Below, piece after piece: positions 33,435-43,117 of a stretch of 64,000 bases of DNA (positions are counted from its first letter, which is position 1; every line of letters begins with the position of its first letter). Where the stretch lies: assembly GCA_020722815.1 (NCBI GenBank), contig DYKB01000001.1:1-64000 (forward strand). The letters run 5' to 3'. The position numbers and the translations under genes are program-made. The stretch is from Caldithrix sp. (GTDB taxonomy: Bacteria; Zhuqueibacterota; Zhuqueibacteria; Thermofontimicrobiales; Sulfurfontimicrobiaceae). The notes below the pieces were generated by a model. That model did no database searches. It had not been told where the DNA came from and was given only the letters and a program-made list of their open reading frames with translations.

Positions 33435-36400
33435 ATGAATCAAACAGATCCTGGTCAAATTCCCCAAAGGTATATTCGGTACCTCCCCAAGCCTTTTATA
33501 GATAAAGGAAAAGCGCTTTATCAAACACAGAAACCGCTTTTTTTTGATTTTCAGGAACAGACTTATTTTATTATTTATAAAACAGGCTCACTTGTCACTG
33601 AAACACAGCTTGAAATCAATGATAAATCAGATAGTGTATTTGGAAATTGTTCCTGTTCGGCTTTTTATCAGCATGGATCCTGTATCCATATTATCGCACT
33701 ATTGGCAAAAATTTACGAAAAAAATGATGATCCATCGCTAATTAACAATACGCTGAATAAAGATTTTCAACATAGTATTTGGTATCAAATCAGTAAGAAA
33801 TACAGCGAAATTTACGGTAAAAATGCTGTTTCCATCAAAATCACGCATCTGAAAAACCTCAATTCATATCAATTTTCTTTCACGGATAACGCTCAAAAAG
33901 AGGTTTTTCATTTCACCCTAACGCAGGATACCATGGAATGGCTTGTCCGAAAATATGGCGCAATTAAAAAAAATCCAGCCGGGACTGAAAACAGTTGTTC
34001 ATTGAATTTTTCGCATCCGGTATGGGAAATTCCTTTTTTCTCAAAAAATGAAACCCTGAAAATTAAAAAATTTTATCAATCTTCGGGCTTTACAACACCA
34101 CAACAAAAATATTATGATAGCTATTGGTTCAATCTGGGGAAATTATGGTATCTGAACTTTCAAAACGCTGCCCAATCTGAAATCGCCTATCAGATAGAAG
34201 AAAAAACATTAATTATTAAAAATGATAAAGAAAAATTTTATTTTCTATTCCCATCTCAGGATCTTTCTACCACATTAAATACGCTATTCAACCAGAAGGA
34301 ACTCTGGAAAAAAATCAGCAAGATATCGGAACCCGCCAGACTGGATTATCAAATTGATATGACTCCCCAGCATGAGCTCATGATTCAACCGCTTCTGATT
34401 CTGAATGAAGATTCCGGTACGAATAATCAGATCGAATTGAATGAAAAAAATTTACGTCCCGCTAATCTAATTGGCCGGTTTATTTACATTCCGGAATATG
34501 GTTTCATTCCTTTTCGGCATAAGGATTTTTATCTGGATCCCAAATATTTCCAGATGACGCCGACATTGTTGCCAGGTAACGACATCATCGATTTTATCGA
34601 TAAATATAAATTACATCTTGATAATGACCATTTTTCTGCCGTAAATCCCGTACTTAAGAATCGACACATTGTCAAAAAAATAAAATCCCGCCGCCTCCAT
34701 TACGAAGGCTATAAATCTGGCTGGCTCTACCTGTCGATTAAATATGGCGTTGGTTCTGAAATACTTTCGTTTTATGAAATTTATCAGGCCCTTAAAAATG
34801 GTAAAAATGTCATTGTCGGCAATCATGATTGGATAGATCTCAATAATGAAGAATTTAGCTGGATAGGTTCTTTGAACGAATCGGACATCACTTTTATTAA
34901 GGAAAAAGATGAACTAATTCCAATTGCCAAAGTCAGTTCGCTGGACTATCTCAAGATCAATTTATCAAACCAAATAAAAGTAAAGAGCTATACTTCGGAT
35001 GATTTAAAGAAAAGAATCGAAAATCTTGATAATTTGAAATCCGAAGAAATTCAACCGGGACTGGAAAAATATCAAATCTCGCTGCGGGATTATCAAAACA
35101 TTGGCTATGGTTGGCTCTGGTTTTTACATCAGCATGGATTATCCGGACTCTTATGCGATGATATGGGATTGGGAAAAACCTTCCAGAGCTTGGCTTTAAT
35201 GAGTGGGATTGTTCAAAAAAATAAATCGGCCAAATTTTTAATCGTGTCGCCGACTTCAGTAGTTCATCACTGGAAAAATAAATTAGCACTCATACCTGAA
35301 ATAAAAATATATACTTATCATGGTTCAGAGCGCCATCTGGATGAATGGCGACAGGAACCGTATGCGGTAATTTTGACATCTTACGGGACTTTACGAAATG
35401 ATATTGATATTTTGAGCCGCTTATCTTTTCAACTGGCTATTTTTGATGAGGTTCAGGCCGTAAAAAATCGCACCAGCCTGACCTTTGCCGCCGCTTTGCA
35501 AATTAAAGCAAACATGCGGCTGGGATTGACTGGGACCCCGATTGAAAATTACATCATTGAGTTGAAAGCAATTTTTGATTTGATTCTGCCAGGCTACCTG
35601 GGAAGTGATTTTTATTTTCAGAAAAAATTTGTTGATGCCCTCGAAAAAGAAAATAATAAGGAAGCACGGGAAAAGCTACGTTCAATGATTTATCCATTTA
35701 CATTACGCCGCACCAAATCACAGGTTCTAACCGAATTGCCCCCTAAAATCGAGGAAATTCGAACTTGTGAGTTAAGTGATGATCAAATTAAATTATATCG
35801 GGATGTCATTAACAATCGATCAGGCGAAATTTTTAGCACCTTGACCAATCTAAATGCGAATATACCCTATTTACATATTTTTGCCGTACTGAATTATTTA
35901 AAGCAAATCTGCAATCATCCATCCCAATTGGAAGAAAATGAGACGGATTATCAAAAATATAAATCTGGAAAATGGGACCTGTTTTGTGAATTACTGGAAG
36001 AAAGCTTAAATAGCGGGCTAAAAGTCGTCATTTTCAGTCAATTTTTAAATATGCTCGCGCTCATCGAAAAATACCTGAATGACAATCAGATTCAATTTGC
36101 CACAATTAAGGGAAGTACAAAAAATCGCGAAGAGATGATTAATAAATTCAATAACGATCCCAATTGTATGGTTTTTACTGCCAGTCTTATGGCCGGCGGT
36201 CTGGGAATCGATTTAACAGGCGGTTCGGTCGTTATCCATTATGATCGCTGGTGGAATGCTGCCCGGGAAGATCAGGCAACGGCCCGTGTTTATCGAATTG
36301 GTCAAAAGCGCGGAGTTCAGGTTTTTAAATTAGTCACAGAAGGCACATTGGAAGAAAAAATCGATCGCCTGATCTTTAAAAAGAAAAATTTGATGGAGGA

Positions 36401-36482
36401 TATCATCACCATCGACGAAGCCAGTATGATGAAAAAATTTACCCGCGATGAGTTGGTCGAACTCTTGAAATGGGACAAATAA
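33435..36482 (+). CDS. SWIM zinc-finger SNF2-family helicase
   Basis: A 1015-residue Swi2/Snf2 ATPase that translocates on duplex DNA and remodels protein-DNA complexes. The SWIM zinc finger C-S-C-x-H-G-S-C-x-H is at residues about 72-86. A bacterial SNF2-associated region (about 300-530) follows. Helicase motif I DDMGLGKT is near 574, the Walker B motif is DEVQ instead of DEAH near 671, GLTGTPIEN is motif III, TLRRTKSQVL is at about 755, and the C-terminal helicase domain ends ARVYRIGQKRGV near 955. Its role in bacteria is unclear, perhaps transcription or repair. It follows the tRNA terminator, so it needs its own promoter. Confidence 0.93.
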   Translation: MNQTDPGQIPQRYIRYLPKPFIDKGKALYQTQKPLFFDFQEQTYFIIYKTGSLVTETQLEINDKSDSVFGNCSCSAFYQHGSCIHIIALLAKIYEKNDDPSLINNTLNKDFQHSIWYQISKKYSEIYGKNAVSIKITHLKNLNSYQFSFTDNAQKEVFHFTLTQDTMEWLVRKYGAIKKNPAGTENSCSLNFSHPVWEIPFFSKNETLKIKKFYQSSGFTTPQQKYYDSYWFNLGKLWYLNFQNAAQSEIAYQIEEKTLIIKNDKEKFYFLFPSQDLSTTLNTLFNQKELWKKISKISEPARLDYQIDMTPQHELMIQPLLILNEDSGTNNQIELNEKNLRPANLIGRFIYIPEYGFIPFRHKDFYLDPKYFQMTPTLLPGNDIIDFIDKYKLHLDNDHFSAVNPVLKNRHIVKKIKSRRLHYEGYKSGWLYLSIKYGVGSEILSFYEIYQALKNGKNVIVGNHDWIDLNNEEFSWIGSLNESDITFIKEKDELIPIAKVSSLDYLKINLSNQIKVKSYTSDDLKKRIENLDNLKSEEIQPGLEKYQISLRDYQNIGYGWLWFLHQHGLSGLLCDDMGLGKTFQSLALMSGIVQKNKSAKFLIVSPTSVVHHWKNKLALIPEIKIYTYHGSERHLDEWRQEPYAVILTSYGTLRNDIDILSRLSFQLAIFDEVQAVKNRTSLTFAAALQIKANMRLGLTGTPIENYIIELKAIFDLILPGYLGSDFYFQKKFVDALEKENNKEAREKLRSMIYPFTLRRTKSQVLTELPPKIEEIRTCELSDDQIKLYRDVINNRSGEIFSTLTNLNANIPYLHIFAVLNYLKQICNHPSQLEENETDYQKYKSGKWDLFCELLEESLNSGLKVVIFSQFLNMLALIEKYLNDNQIQFATIKGSTKNREEMINKFNNDPNCMVFTASLMAGGLGIDLTGGSVVIHYDRWWNAAREDQATARVYRIGQKRGVQVFKLVTEGTLEEKIDRLIFKKKNLMEDIITIDEASMMKKFTRDELVELLKWDK

Positions 36483-36528
36483 TATAACTGAATTGATTAA
36501 ACCGGCGGATTCTGGGGTTATGATTCCA

Positions 36529-37185
36529 TCATTGCCAAATCAGATGATCGGAACGCTCCGAATTCGTGGCATACTTTCCTTCGATAATATTAATTATTAT
36601 CGCGCAAGTTTGTTCTCTTCCCAATTTCGATAAATTAAGAATCGCATGATAAAGCGTGGGATCTTCAACATTGACGCCAAAATTCATCTGAATAAATCTT
36701 TTCCGAAGACCATCCATGTGATGAATTCGATACTCCAGCATTTTTAAGGGTGGAATGTCTTCAAGATTTCGGTAATGAGACCGGATGTGAGCTACCCGTG
36801 CTGCCAGCTCGGCAACGATTCGGAAATGAAAAGTGTCAGGAAAATTGCGGAGAATGCATTGCCCGCCACTACCCAGAATTACAACATTATCCTGTTGTGC
36901 CAGATTACGGATAATTTCAGTGACAATTTGCTGGTATTCAGCTTCTTTGATGTAGTGTTTCGAGGAAAGAGATAGATGACCAGCAAAACTACTGACCATC
37001 CAGTTGCTCCGATGCTCCAGCCTTTCCTGATAATCCAGCACCACCTGGTAGTCTAAACACATTTTTTTAGCCACTGCTGCAGCAATTTCTTTGGCATAAA
37101 AGGAGTAACCTAATTTCTGAGCGATTCGACGGGTAAGTTCAATTCCTCCAATACCAAATTGTCTTGAAATTGTAATGACTGCCAT
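36529..37185 (-). CDS. Cytidylate kinase-like family protein
   Basis: A 218-residue P-loop kinase of the cytidylate kinase-like (PF13189) family. It begins VITISRQFGIGG, a degenerate Walker A with I-G-G in place of G-K-S/T, followed by LTRRIAQKLGYSFY. It later has VVILGSGGQCIL and the LID-like V-A-H-I-R-S-H-Y segment. The start is the ATG after GGGAGG; the upstream TTG is not needed. The substrate is unknown and need not be CMP. It stands alone, convergent with the helicase gene. Confidence 0.85.
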   Translation of the reverse strand: MAVITISRQFGIGGIELTRRIAQKLGYSFYAKEIAAAVAKKMCLDYQVVLDYQERLEHRSNWMVSSFAGHLSLSSKHYIKEAEYQQIVTEIIRNLAQQDNVVILGSGGQCILRNFPDTFHFRIVAELAARVAHIRSHYRNLEDIPPLKMLEYRIHHMDGLRKRFIQMNFGVNVEDPTLYHAILNLSKLGREQTCAIIINIIEGKYATNSERSDHLIWQ

Positions 37186-37412
37186 AGTCAAACCTCCCTA
37201 TCTTAACTTAATTTTATTATTAAAATAAATATTTTCTCATGGGAGAACCGGCAGAACAATCGATATGAGCTGAAATCGTTTAGAAAACAAGAACGGCTAA
37301 TGTTTTAATAAATCACTAATAGAATATATCGATTGTTTCATTGTATTGCAAGTGGAATTCTAAAAATTTTTTCGTTTTCATCATGAAAAACATTTTCAGA
37401 ACCATTTTTTAC

Positions 37413-37441
37413 TTGATTTTTTGTTAAATTCTGGTTACAAT
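37413..37441 (+). promoter_or_regulatory. Promoter for the lipid gene cluster
   Basis: TTGATT (37413-37418), 17 bases, TACAAT (37436-37441), 43 bases before the ATG at 37484. The remainder of the 37186-37483 gap holds nothing notable. Confidence 0.55.
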
Positions 37442-37483
37442 TCACTCCTATAAGTGATACAATCATAAAATAGAAAATTAAAA

Positions 37484-38368
37484 ATGAAAATTCTGATGCT
37501 GGTGAATCCGAATGCTGGTCAAAAAAAAGGGACCGCAACCGCCATACAGGCAGCAATAATTTTTGAAAATTCAGGAATTAAGCCGGAAATAAAGTATTCA
37601 CAAAAACCGGGGGAAATGATTCAACTCAGCCAAAATGCCCTTCACGAAAGCTGGGATGGAATTATTGCTGTCGGTGGTGATGGTACTTTATTTGAAATCA
37701 TCAATGGGATGATGCAGGGTGATGAATCACTTCCCATTCCGCTTGGAATTATTCCGGTCGGAACGGGAAATTCATTCTCACGTGAGCTGAAGCTGAAAAG
37801 CCTTGAAGATACAGTTCAACGGATTATTTCAGGTAATACCATAAAAGTCGATCTGGGAAAATGTGAATTTCCAGGTGGACTTTTTTATTTTATTAATCTG
37901 CTTGGGTTCGGCTTTGTTGCAGATGTTGCCAATAAAGCCAATGATTTTAAATCCTTAGGGGCATTAAGTTATGTTATTGGGGTTTTAATTATCACCGCTA
38001 AACTCTCCAGTTATCACCTGGAGTTGGAAATAGATGGTCAAAAATATGAACGTGATAATTGTTTTGTTGAAATTTGCAATTCAACCAAAACAGGTGGTGA
38101 CATGTTGATGGCGCCAATGGCGAAAATAGATGATGGTCTGCTCGACGTCATTATTTTAAATAAGATAAACCGACGTCGGCTATTAGCCGCCTTTCCGAAA
38201 ATTTTTAAAGGAACTCATCTTGAATTACCCGAGGCGGAAGCTTTGAAAGCTAAAAAAATTGTCGCCCGACCGGAAATTCCCAAAATCTTAACTCCCGATG
38301 GTGAATTCAAAGGCCAAACCCCAATCACCGTTACGGTCTTGCCCCAAAAAATAAAAATTTTTGCATAA
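37484..38368 (+). CDS. YegS/DgkB-family lipid kinase
   Basis: A 294-residue diacylglycerol kinase catalytic-domain protein that phosphorylates diacylglycerol or a related lipid with ATP. It has LVNPNAGQKKG at the start, the nucleotide-binding GGDGTLFE near residue 65, PLGIIPVGTGNSFSRE near 85 and the GGDMLMAPMAKIDDGLLDV strand near 204. It is followed after four bases by the PlsC-like gene and then PlsY, so it belongs to a phospholipid operon that recycles or makes phosphatidic acid. Confidence 0.93.
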   Translation: MKILMLVNPNAGQKKGTATAIQAAIIFENSGIKPEIKYSQKPGEMIQLSQNALHESWDGIIAVGGDGTLFEIINGMMQGDESLPIPLGIIPVGTGNSFSRELKLKSLEDTVQRIISGNTIKVDLGKCEFPGGLFYFINLLGFGFVADVANKANDFKSLGALSYVIGVLIITAKLSSYHLELEIDGQKYERDNCFVEICNSTKTGGDMLMAPMAKIDDGLLDVIILNKINRRRLLAAFPKIFKGTHLELPEAEALKAKKIVARPEIPKILTPDGEFKGQTPITVTVLPQKIKIFA

Positions 38369-38372
38369 TCTA

Positions 38373-39116
38373 ATGAATAAAAAAATAAGACATTTTTTTG
38401 AATGGCTAGTCACGGCAGGCATCTGGATAATTGGACTTGGATTATTTATTCCAATCGCCATTATCATTATTCTGGGTTCATTTATCACCACCTCCCGATC
38501 TTTTGATAAATTTATTAAGGCCTGTACCAGGTTAATCTTGCGATGCATGTTTATTCGAATCGTGATTGAAGAACTAGAAAAATTTGATCACCAAAAAGTA
38601 TTTATTTTTATGGCCAACCATGTGAATATTCTGGATATTCTCATTCTTTTTGGTCATATTCCAAATTACGTTCGTGGCATTGAACTGGATAAACATTTTT
38701 CCTGGCCGCTCTATGGTCTGGTACTGAAACGAATGGGACATATACCAATCAGTCATCAAAATCCCTGGCGTGCCATGCAAAGTATTGTGGCTGCTCAAAA
38801 CGCCATCGAAAAAGGAACGTCCATTATCATTCTACCAGAAGGGGGACGGACGCTCGATGGCCACTTCAAACCCTTTAAGCGTGGTTCATTTCTATTAGCG
38901 AAGCAGGCAAAGGTGGATATTATCCCAACCGTGATGATAAATGCGTTTCAAGTTATGCGCAAAGGAAGCCTGAAAATCCGACCCGGAAAAATTATTTTAC
39001 GTTTCGGCAAAATTATTCCATATCAATCGATTCAGGACCTTGAGATCGATGAAATTAAAACACTGGTTCATCGCGAAATGACCAGACTGATTAATCAACA
39101 AAAAGAAAACATTTAA
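38373..39116 (+). CDS. plsC: 1-acyl-sn-glycerol-3-phosphate acyltransferase
   Basis: A 247-residue membrane-bound acyltransferase that converts lysophosphatidic acid to phosphatidic acid. The N-terminal transmembrane helix is at residues 12-37. ANHVNILD (near 84) is a variant of the N-H-x4-D catalytic box, and IILPEGGRTLDG (near 152) is the substrate-binding E-G motif, normally EGTRS. I start at the ATG; the overlapping TTG at 38361 is less likely. It lies between the lipid kinase and plsY. Confidence 0.92.
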   Translation: MNKKIRHFFEWLVTAGIWIIGLGLFIPIAIIIILGSFITTSRSFDKFIKACTRLILRCMFIRIVIEELEKFDHQKVFIFMANHVNILDILILFGHIPNYVRGIELDKHFSWPLYGLVLKRMGHIPISHQNPWRAMQSIVAAQNAIEKGTSIIILPEGGRTLDGHFKPFKRGSFLLAKQAKVDIIPTVMINAFQVMRKGSLKIRPGKIILRFGKIIPYQSIQDLEIDEIKTLVHREMTRLINQQKENI

Positions 39117-39177
39117 ATATGCTATCTAAAAATTTTCATATTTTTTTAAACCGCTTCTTAAATTAAAAGGGACGAAA

Positions 39178-39831
39178 ATGCTCTCATTACTCGTTATAAT
39201 TGTCCTCAGTTACCTGGTTGGTTCAATTCCAACCGCTATTATTGTCAGTAAATCATTTTATGGTTTCGATATTCGAACCAGAGGTAGCAAAAATGCCGGC
39301 GGAACGAATGTTTTTCGGGTTCTGGGCTGGAAACCTGGGCTTATTGTGATGTTAATCGATGTTGCAAAGGGTATCTTTGCAACGCTGGTCATCTCAAAAA
39401 TTGTGATTGATCCCATCCCGATTTCTGTTCTGGTTTTGGTTCAATTAATTGCCGGCATGGCGGCAATCACAGGTCATATCTGGACTATTTTTGCCAATTT
39501 TAAAGGTGGAAAAGGTGTTGGAACCGCAGCCGGTGTTTTTATTGCACTCTATCCCATCGCAATCCTGATATGCTTTGCAATTTGGCTGGGATTGGTTTTA
39601 ACGACACGAATTGTAGCTGTTGGTTCCATGATCGCTGCTATTTCATTGCCAATCGTGCTGTTTATCATGAAAAATAATTTTCAGGTGGAAGTGAATTCGA
39701 TTTTATTTGGCTTGAGCATTATACTGGCGCTGTTAATTGTGTTTACCCATCGTTCAAATATCAAACGATTGATAGCTGGAACAGAAAACCGTTTCAAACC
39801 GATCTGGAAGAAAAAAACAGAGCCGGAATAA
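39178..39831 (+). CDS. plsY: Glycerol-3-phosphate acyltransferase PlsY
   Basis: A 217-residue integral membrane enzyme that transfers acyl from acyl phosphate to glycerol 3-phosphate, the first step of phospholipid synthesis. Hallmarks are YLVGSIPTA, DIRTRGSKNAGGTNVFRVLG near residue 35, GHIWTIFANFKGGKGVGTAAG near 98 and a C-terminal THRSNIKRL. Five membrane helices are visible. With plsC and the lipid kinase it forms a compact phosphatidate pathway. Confidence 0.97.
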   Translation: MLSLLVIIVLSYLVGSIPTAIIVSKSFYGFDIRTRGSKNAGGTNVFRVLGWKPGLIVMLIDVAKGIFATLVISKIVIDPIPISVLVLVQLIAGMAAITGHIWTIFANFKGGKGVGTAAGVFIALYPIAILICFAIWLGLVLTTRIVAVGSMIAAISLPIVLFIMKNNFQVEVNSILFGLSIILALLIVFTHRSNIKRLIAGTENRFKPIWKKKTEPE

Positions 39832-39834
39832 TTA

Positions 39835-41412
39835 TCAGGCAGCCTGAGAACCAATTTTTTTGACAGGGACTTTGATCAATAAAATAAAACCCATTATCAT
39901 AAAAAGTGTTAAAACACCAACAGCCGCTTTATAACGTACCAAATCACCAAAATCCTGCAGTAAATAAACCACAATTCCCCAGGTAAGTGGACCAACAACA
40001 GAAGCGGCTTTCCCTGAGAAGGCATAGAGACCAAAAAATTCACCGGCCATCTGGGGCGGAACGAGTGTCAATAGCAGCGGACGAGCAGAGGTCCAGGTGG
40101 AACCCATAAAAATACCAACCAGGCTGCCGATTATCCAGAAGTGAGATTGATTATTGGTATAGATAAGAAAAACAAGGCAGGCAATCCAGCCACCGATGAC
40201 AATTAGCAGCGTTTTTTTGGATCCAAGCCAGTCAGTCACATACCCGAAAATGAAAGAACCAATCACCGCCGCTGTGGTCGTAATAATGAAAAACGAGATT
40301 AAGACATTATTGGGAAAACCCATTACTTTTACTGCATAGACGCCCATGAAGATGATAGCGGTTTCAATGCCTTCTTCATAAAAAAACTTGGCAATTAAAA
40401 ATCGAAGAACACCGGGGTATTTCCGGGTGTTTGAAAGACCATCCCAAACTGTTTTTAAAGCGTGTATTAAGCTCAGATCGACATGCATCCCTTCCATTTG
40501 GGGCGTTTTTTCCTCTTTAATAAAAATGAAAGTTGGAAGGGCAAAAAGCAAAAACAAAATAGCAGTAGGAATGAATGTTCCTAAACGTCCCCAACCACTC
40601 TCACGACGAAAAACATGAATCTGTTTTATTTCATTTTGAATTTTGGATTCCGGCCATTTTAAAACAATCGCCCGTTGTCGTGTTCCATTATCGAGAACAA
40701 TCACTGTATCAGAATAGCTCAGTTTTAGCTGGTGATCGATCTGTTCATTATTTTGATCTATCAGTTGTAATTTATAGGAATAGTTGGGATTGGATTGAAT
40801 TGAATTATCGAGGAAGCGAATTTGTGCAGACGGAACCTGGGCGATTAATTCATATTCTTTGTTAAGTTGCTTAAACTCGAGATTAAAAAACGAAATTCTT
40901 CCTTCAGCGAAAGGCATTACCATTAGCAATCCGAAAATTGCACCGAGATAGCCTGCCGAAACCCCCCAACCAGAAATTTTTCCCATCTTTTCAGGCGTTG
41001 TCAATTGCGGCAGCAGAGCATTGTAGAAAACCAGTGAGCCCTGGTAGGCATAATTCGCAACAGTATAGGATATGACCGCCACCAGCGCAATAAGAAGCCC
41101 ATCAAACAGATAACCACTTAATCCAATGGCTGCGGTGCCCAATACCGATAAAGTCGTCAATATAAAAAGGAAAAACAGCCGTCGTCTTAAAAAATCAGAA
41201 AGCGTTCCTAAAATCGGCATTGACACCGCAACCAGTAACATCGAAGTCGAATTTCCAACACTCACCCATAAATCTTCTTTGGCCAAATTTACGGTAATCC
41301 ACAGTGAAAAATAGATACTGACGACATTCATGGAATAGATAGTATTAGCAAAATCATAAAGAATCCAGGAAAAAACGGCTATTTTCCCAGGCGGTGTTGG
41401 TTTAGGCTGCAT
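39835..41412 (-). CDS. UMF1-family MFS transporter with extra loop domain
   Basis: A 525-residue major facilitator of the UMF1 family (Vps22/Atg22-like). It opens SWILYDFANTIYSMNVVSIYF, the family signature, and has ANYAYQGSLVFYNALLPQL near residue 120 and MGSTWTSARPLLLTLVP near 440. About twelve membrane helices are present. An inserted polar, beta-rich segment of about 110 residues (roughly 175-285) interrupts the usual hydrophobic pattern and should lie outside the cytoplasm if the usual topology holds. The substrate is unknown. It converges with plsY, with 3 bases between stops. Confidence 0.88.
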   Translation of the reverse strand: MQPKPTPPGKIAVFSWILYDFANTIYSMNVVSIYFSLWITVNLAKEDLWVSVGNSTSMLLVAVSMPILGTLSDFLRRRLFFLFILTTLSVLGTAAIGLSGYLFDGLLIALVAVISYTVANYAYQGSLVFYNALLPQLTTPEKMGKISGWGVSAGYLGAIFGLLMVMPFAEGRISFFNLEFKQLNKEYELIAQVPSAQIRFLDNSIQSNPNYSYKLQLIDQNNEQIDHQLKLSYSDTVIVLDNGTRQRAIVLKWPESKIQNEIKQIHVFRRESGWGRLGTFIPTAILFLLFALPTFIFIKEEKTPQMEGMHVDLSLIHALKTVWDGLSNTRKYPGVLRFLIAKFFYEEGIETAIIFMGVYAVKVMGFPNNVLISFFIITTTAAVIGSFIFGYVTDWLGSKKTLLIVIGGWIACLVFLIYTNNQSHFWIIGSLVGIFMGSTWTSARPLLLTLVPPQMAGEFFGLYAFSGKAASVVGPLTWGIVVYLLQDFGDLVRYKAAVGVLTLFMIMGFILLIKVPVKKIGSQAA

Positions 41413-41464
41413 AAAGAATCCAGAAATTTTTCGGTAACTGTCGTTGAATTAGAGCAGGAATTAC

Positions 41465-41854
41465 CTATTCTGATACTTCCTGAATGAGTCGGACTAAATT
41501 ATTTGTAAATTTACGATACGATTTTCGCGGTGGAATAATTAACGCCAGCACGACCAATTGGTCAAATGCTTTGAAAAATCGGAAAACCAATTTTCGGGCT
41601 TTTTCGCCTTCCATAACGACTTCCTTAATCTTCAGGACATCATCCAGAATATTCGATGTTTTTCGAAGTTCCTGAAAATGTAAAGCGACTTCAATCAGAC
41701 TGTCCCGATCAATCGCGCCACTTTGTTGGGCTTCGGCCAGCAATAATCCTTCTTCCGAGAAAAGATGAGCTAATTCGAAGTTTCCATACTCGATCACCTT
41801 GGCCATTTCCGCCTCAATCATGGTTTGTGGTGATACGTGTTTTTCTTTTTCCAT
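41465..41854 (-). CDS. Hypothetical protein, possible degenerate Roadblock domain
   Basis: About 129 residues from the ATG that follows AGGGG at proper spacing. ELAHLFSEEGLLLAEAQ near residue 29 resembles the first strand-helix of Roadblock/LC7 proteins. The rest is helical and ends in a basic KSYRKFTNNLVRLI tail. It is the last gene of a four-gene set with a metallophosphoesterase, an MglB-like protein and MglA, so it may be a further regulator of the GTPase. Family assignment is uncertain. Confidence 0.5.
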   Translation of the reverse strand: MEKEKHVSPQTMIEAEMAKVIEYGNFELAHLFSEEGLLLAEAQQSGAIDRDSLIEVALHFQELRKTSNILDDVLKIKEVVMEGEKARKLVFRFFKAFDQLVVLALIIPPRKSYRKFTNNLVRLIQEVSE

Positions 41855-41964
41855 AAGCATCCCCTAATAATTTAGCATGATACAGTAATTAAATAAAAGT
41901 ACATCATAAATCATCCAATTAACATTCACATTTATTTCCGAATAAAATCAAACCTCTTTCTATG

Positions 41965-42561
41965 TCAAACAGATACACCTTTTCGTTTTTGTATTGAAGA
42001 CACGACCGTTGAAAGAATACTTTTCAAGGTTGCAAATACCCCGGCACCATTGGTCGCAACCGCTTCAAAATGGGGAACTCGATAGATATTTAATTTATCC
42101 TGCATGGTTTCAATACTTTCAATATCTCTCAAATCACGCTTGTTGTACTGAATCACCCAGGGAAACTGATCGAGTGTTATCCGATATTCGCTGAGATTCA
42201 TTTCCAGATCATAAAGCGATTCTAAATTTTTCATCATTCGGGATTTTTGTGAATCTGCAACAAATACAATTCCATCAACACCATTCAGAATCACTTTTCG
42301 ACTTTCAGCATAATAAGATTGGCCGGGAATTGTGTACAAACTAAATTTTGGTATTTTATTTTGAATTTTTCCAAACTCAAGTTGTAAAAAATCAAAAAAA
42401 ATGGTTCGTTCTTCCCGGGTTTTTAAGGTAACGAGTTCGCTCCTTATTTTGGGATCAATTTTTTTATAGATAAATTCCAGATTCGTTGTTTTGCCACTTA
42501 ATCCGGGACCATAATAGACGATCTTTAAATGGATTTCATTCAGCGCCCAATTTATAAACAT
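41965..42561 (-). CDS. mglA: MglA-like small Ras-type GTPase
   Basis: A 198-residue GTPase. The P-loop GPGLSGKTT is at residues 18-26, the Walker B/switch II region is YTIPGQSYYAESRK (PGQ as in MglA), the N-K-x-D base-recognition motif is IQYNKRDL and the G5 region is AVATNGAG. MglA switches between GTP and GDP forms to set polarity or motility and is controlled by Roadblock partners such as MglB, encoded just upstream. The stop of the MglB-like gene is 2 bases before this start. Whether it drives gliding or another polar function cannot be told. Confidence 0.95.
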   Translation of the reverse strand: MFINWALNEIHLKIVYYGPGLSGKTTNLEFIYKKIDPKIRSELVTLKTREERTIFFDFLQLEFGKIQNKIPKFSLYTIPGQSYYAESRKVILNGVDGIVFVADSQKSRMMKNLESLYDLEMNLSEYRITLDQFPWVIQYNKRDLRDIESIETMQDKLNIYRVPHFEAVATNGAGVFATLKSILSTVVSSIQKRKGVSV

Positions 42562-42563
42562 AG

Positions 42564-43082
42564 CTAAAAGTCATATTTATCTAACGTTTTATCAAATTCC
42601 TGATTTAATAACGTGCTAAATTCAATATCCAGGAATTCGGATGTCTTATCATCAATTTTTTCGTGTTTTTCCAACAATTCCTCCAGAGACCGGATGGTCC
42701 GGGCGGTAAAAATTCGAATCATTCCCAATGCAATCGAAACATCAAAAACCACGACCAGCAGAAAATTATCGCCCACGCTGCAGGTATACATATTCGTTTC
42801 AGTACCTTCATGGAAAATAAATTTAAATTGACGATGTTCTCCGATGATTCTGGAAATTTCATTCGTCGCTGAATAATTTCCAGCGGCCAGTGCCGCCAGG
42901 GCATTCACATTAAATCCGGTCGTCGAACCTTTTTGTGTAATCGCATGCCCATCAATATCAGCAAAAACAATAATTCTGGCCCGGGTTTTTATTAATAATT
43001 CTGACAAAATATCGGTGATGGTTTTATACATCTCCCCTGTCAAAATCATTTGATGTCCATTCCCTCCAGAACCCATTTCCAT
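42564..43082 (-). CDS. Roadblock/LC7 domain protein (MglB-like)
   Basis: A 172-residue protein starting at MEMGSG, which follows GGGAGG; the track-length upstream ATG lacks a site. The Roadblock core runs from TDILSELLIKTRARIIVFADIDGHAITQ (residues 24-50) through ALAAGNYSATNEISRIIGE and the NMYTCSVGDNFLLVVVFD strand, with a 35-residue acidic C-terminal tail. MglB-type proteins are GTPase-activating partners of MglA. It lies immediately upstream of the mglA gene. Confidence 0.9.
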   Translation of the reverse strand: MEMGSGGNGHQMILTGEMYKTITDILSELLIKTRARIIVFADIDGHAITQKGSTTGFNVNALAALAAGNYSATNEISRIIGEHRQFKFIFHEGTETNMYTCSVGDNFLLVVVFDVSIALGMIRIFTARTIRSLEELLEKHEKIDDKTSEFLDIEFSTLLNQEFDKTLDKYDF

Positions 43083-43117
43083 GAGAAAACCTCCCAATAA
43101 ATACAAATTCTTAAAAA

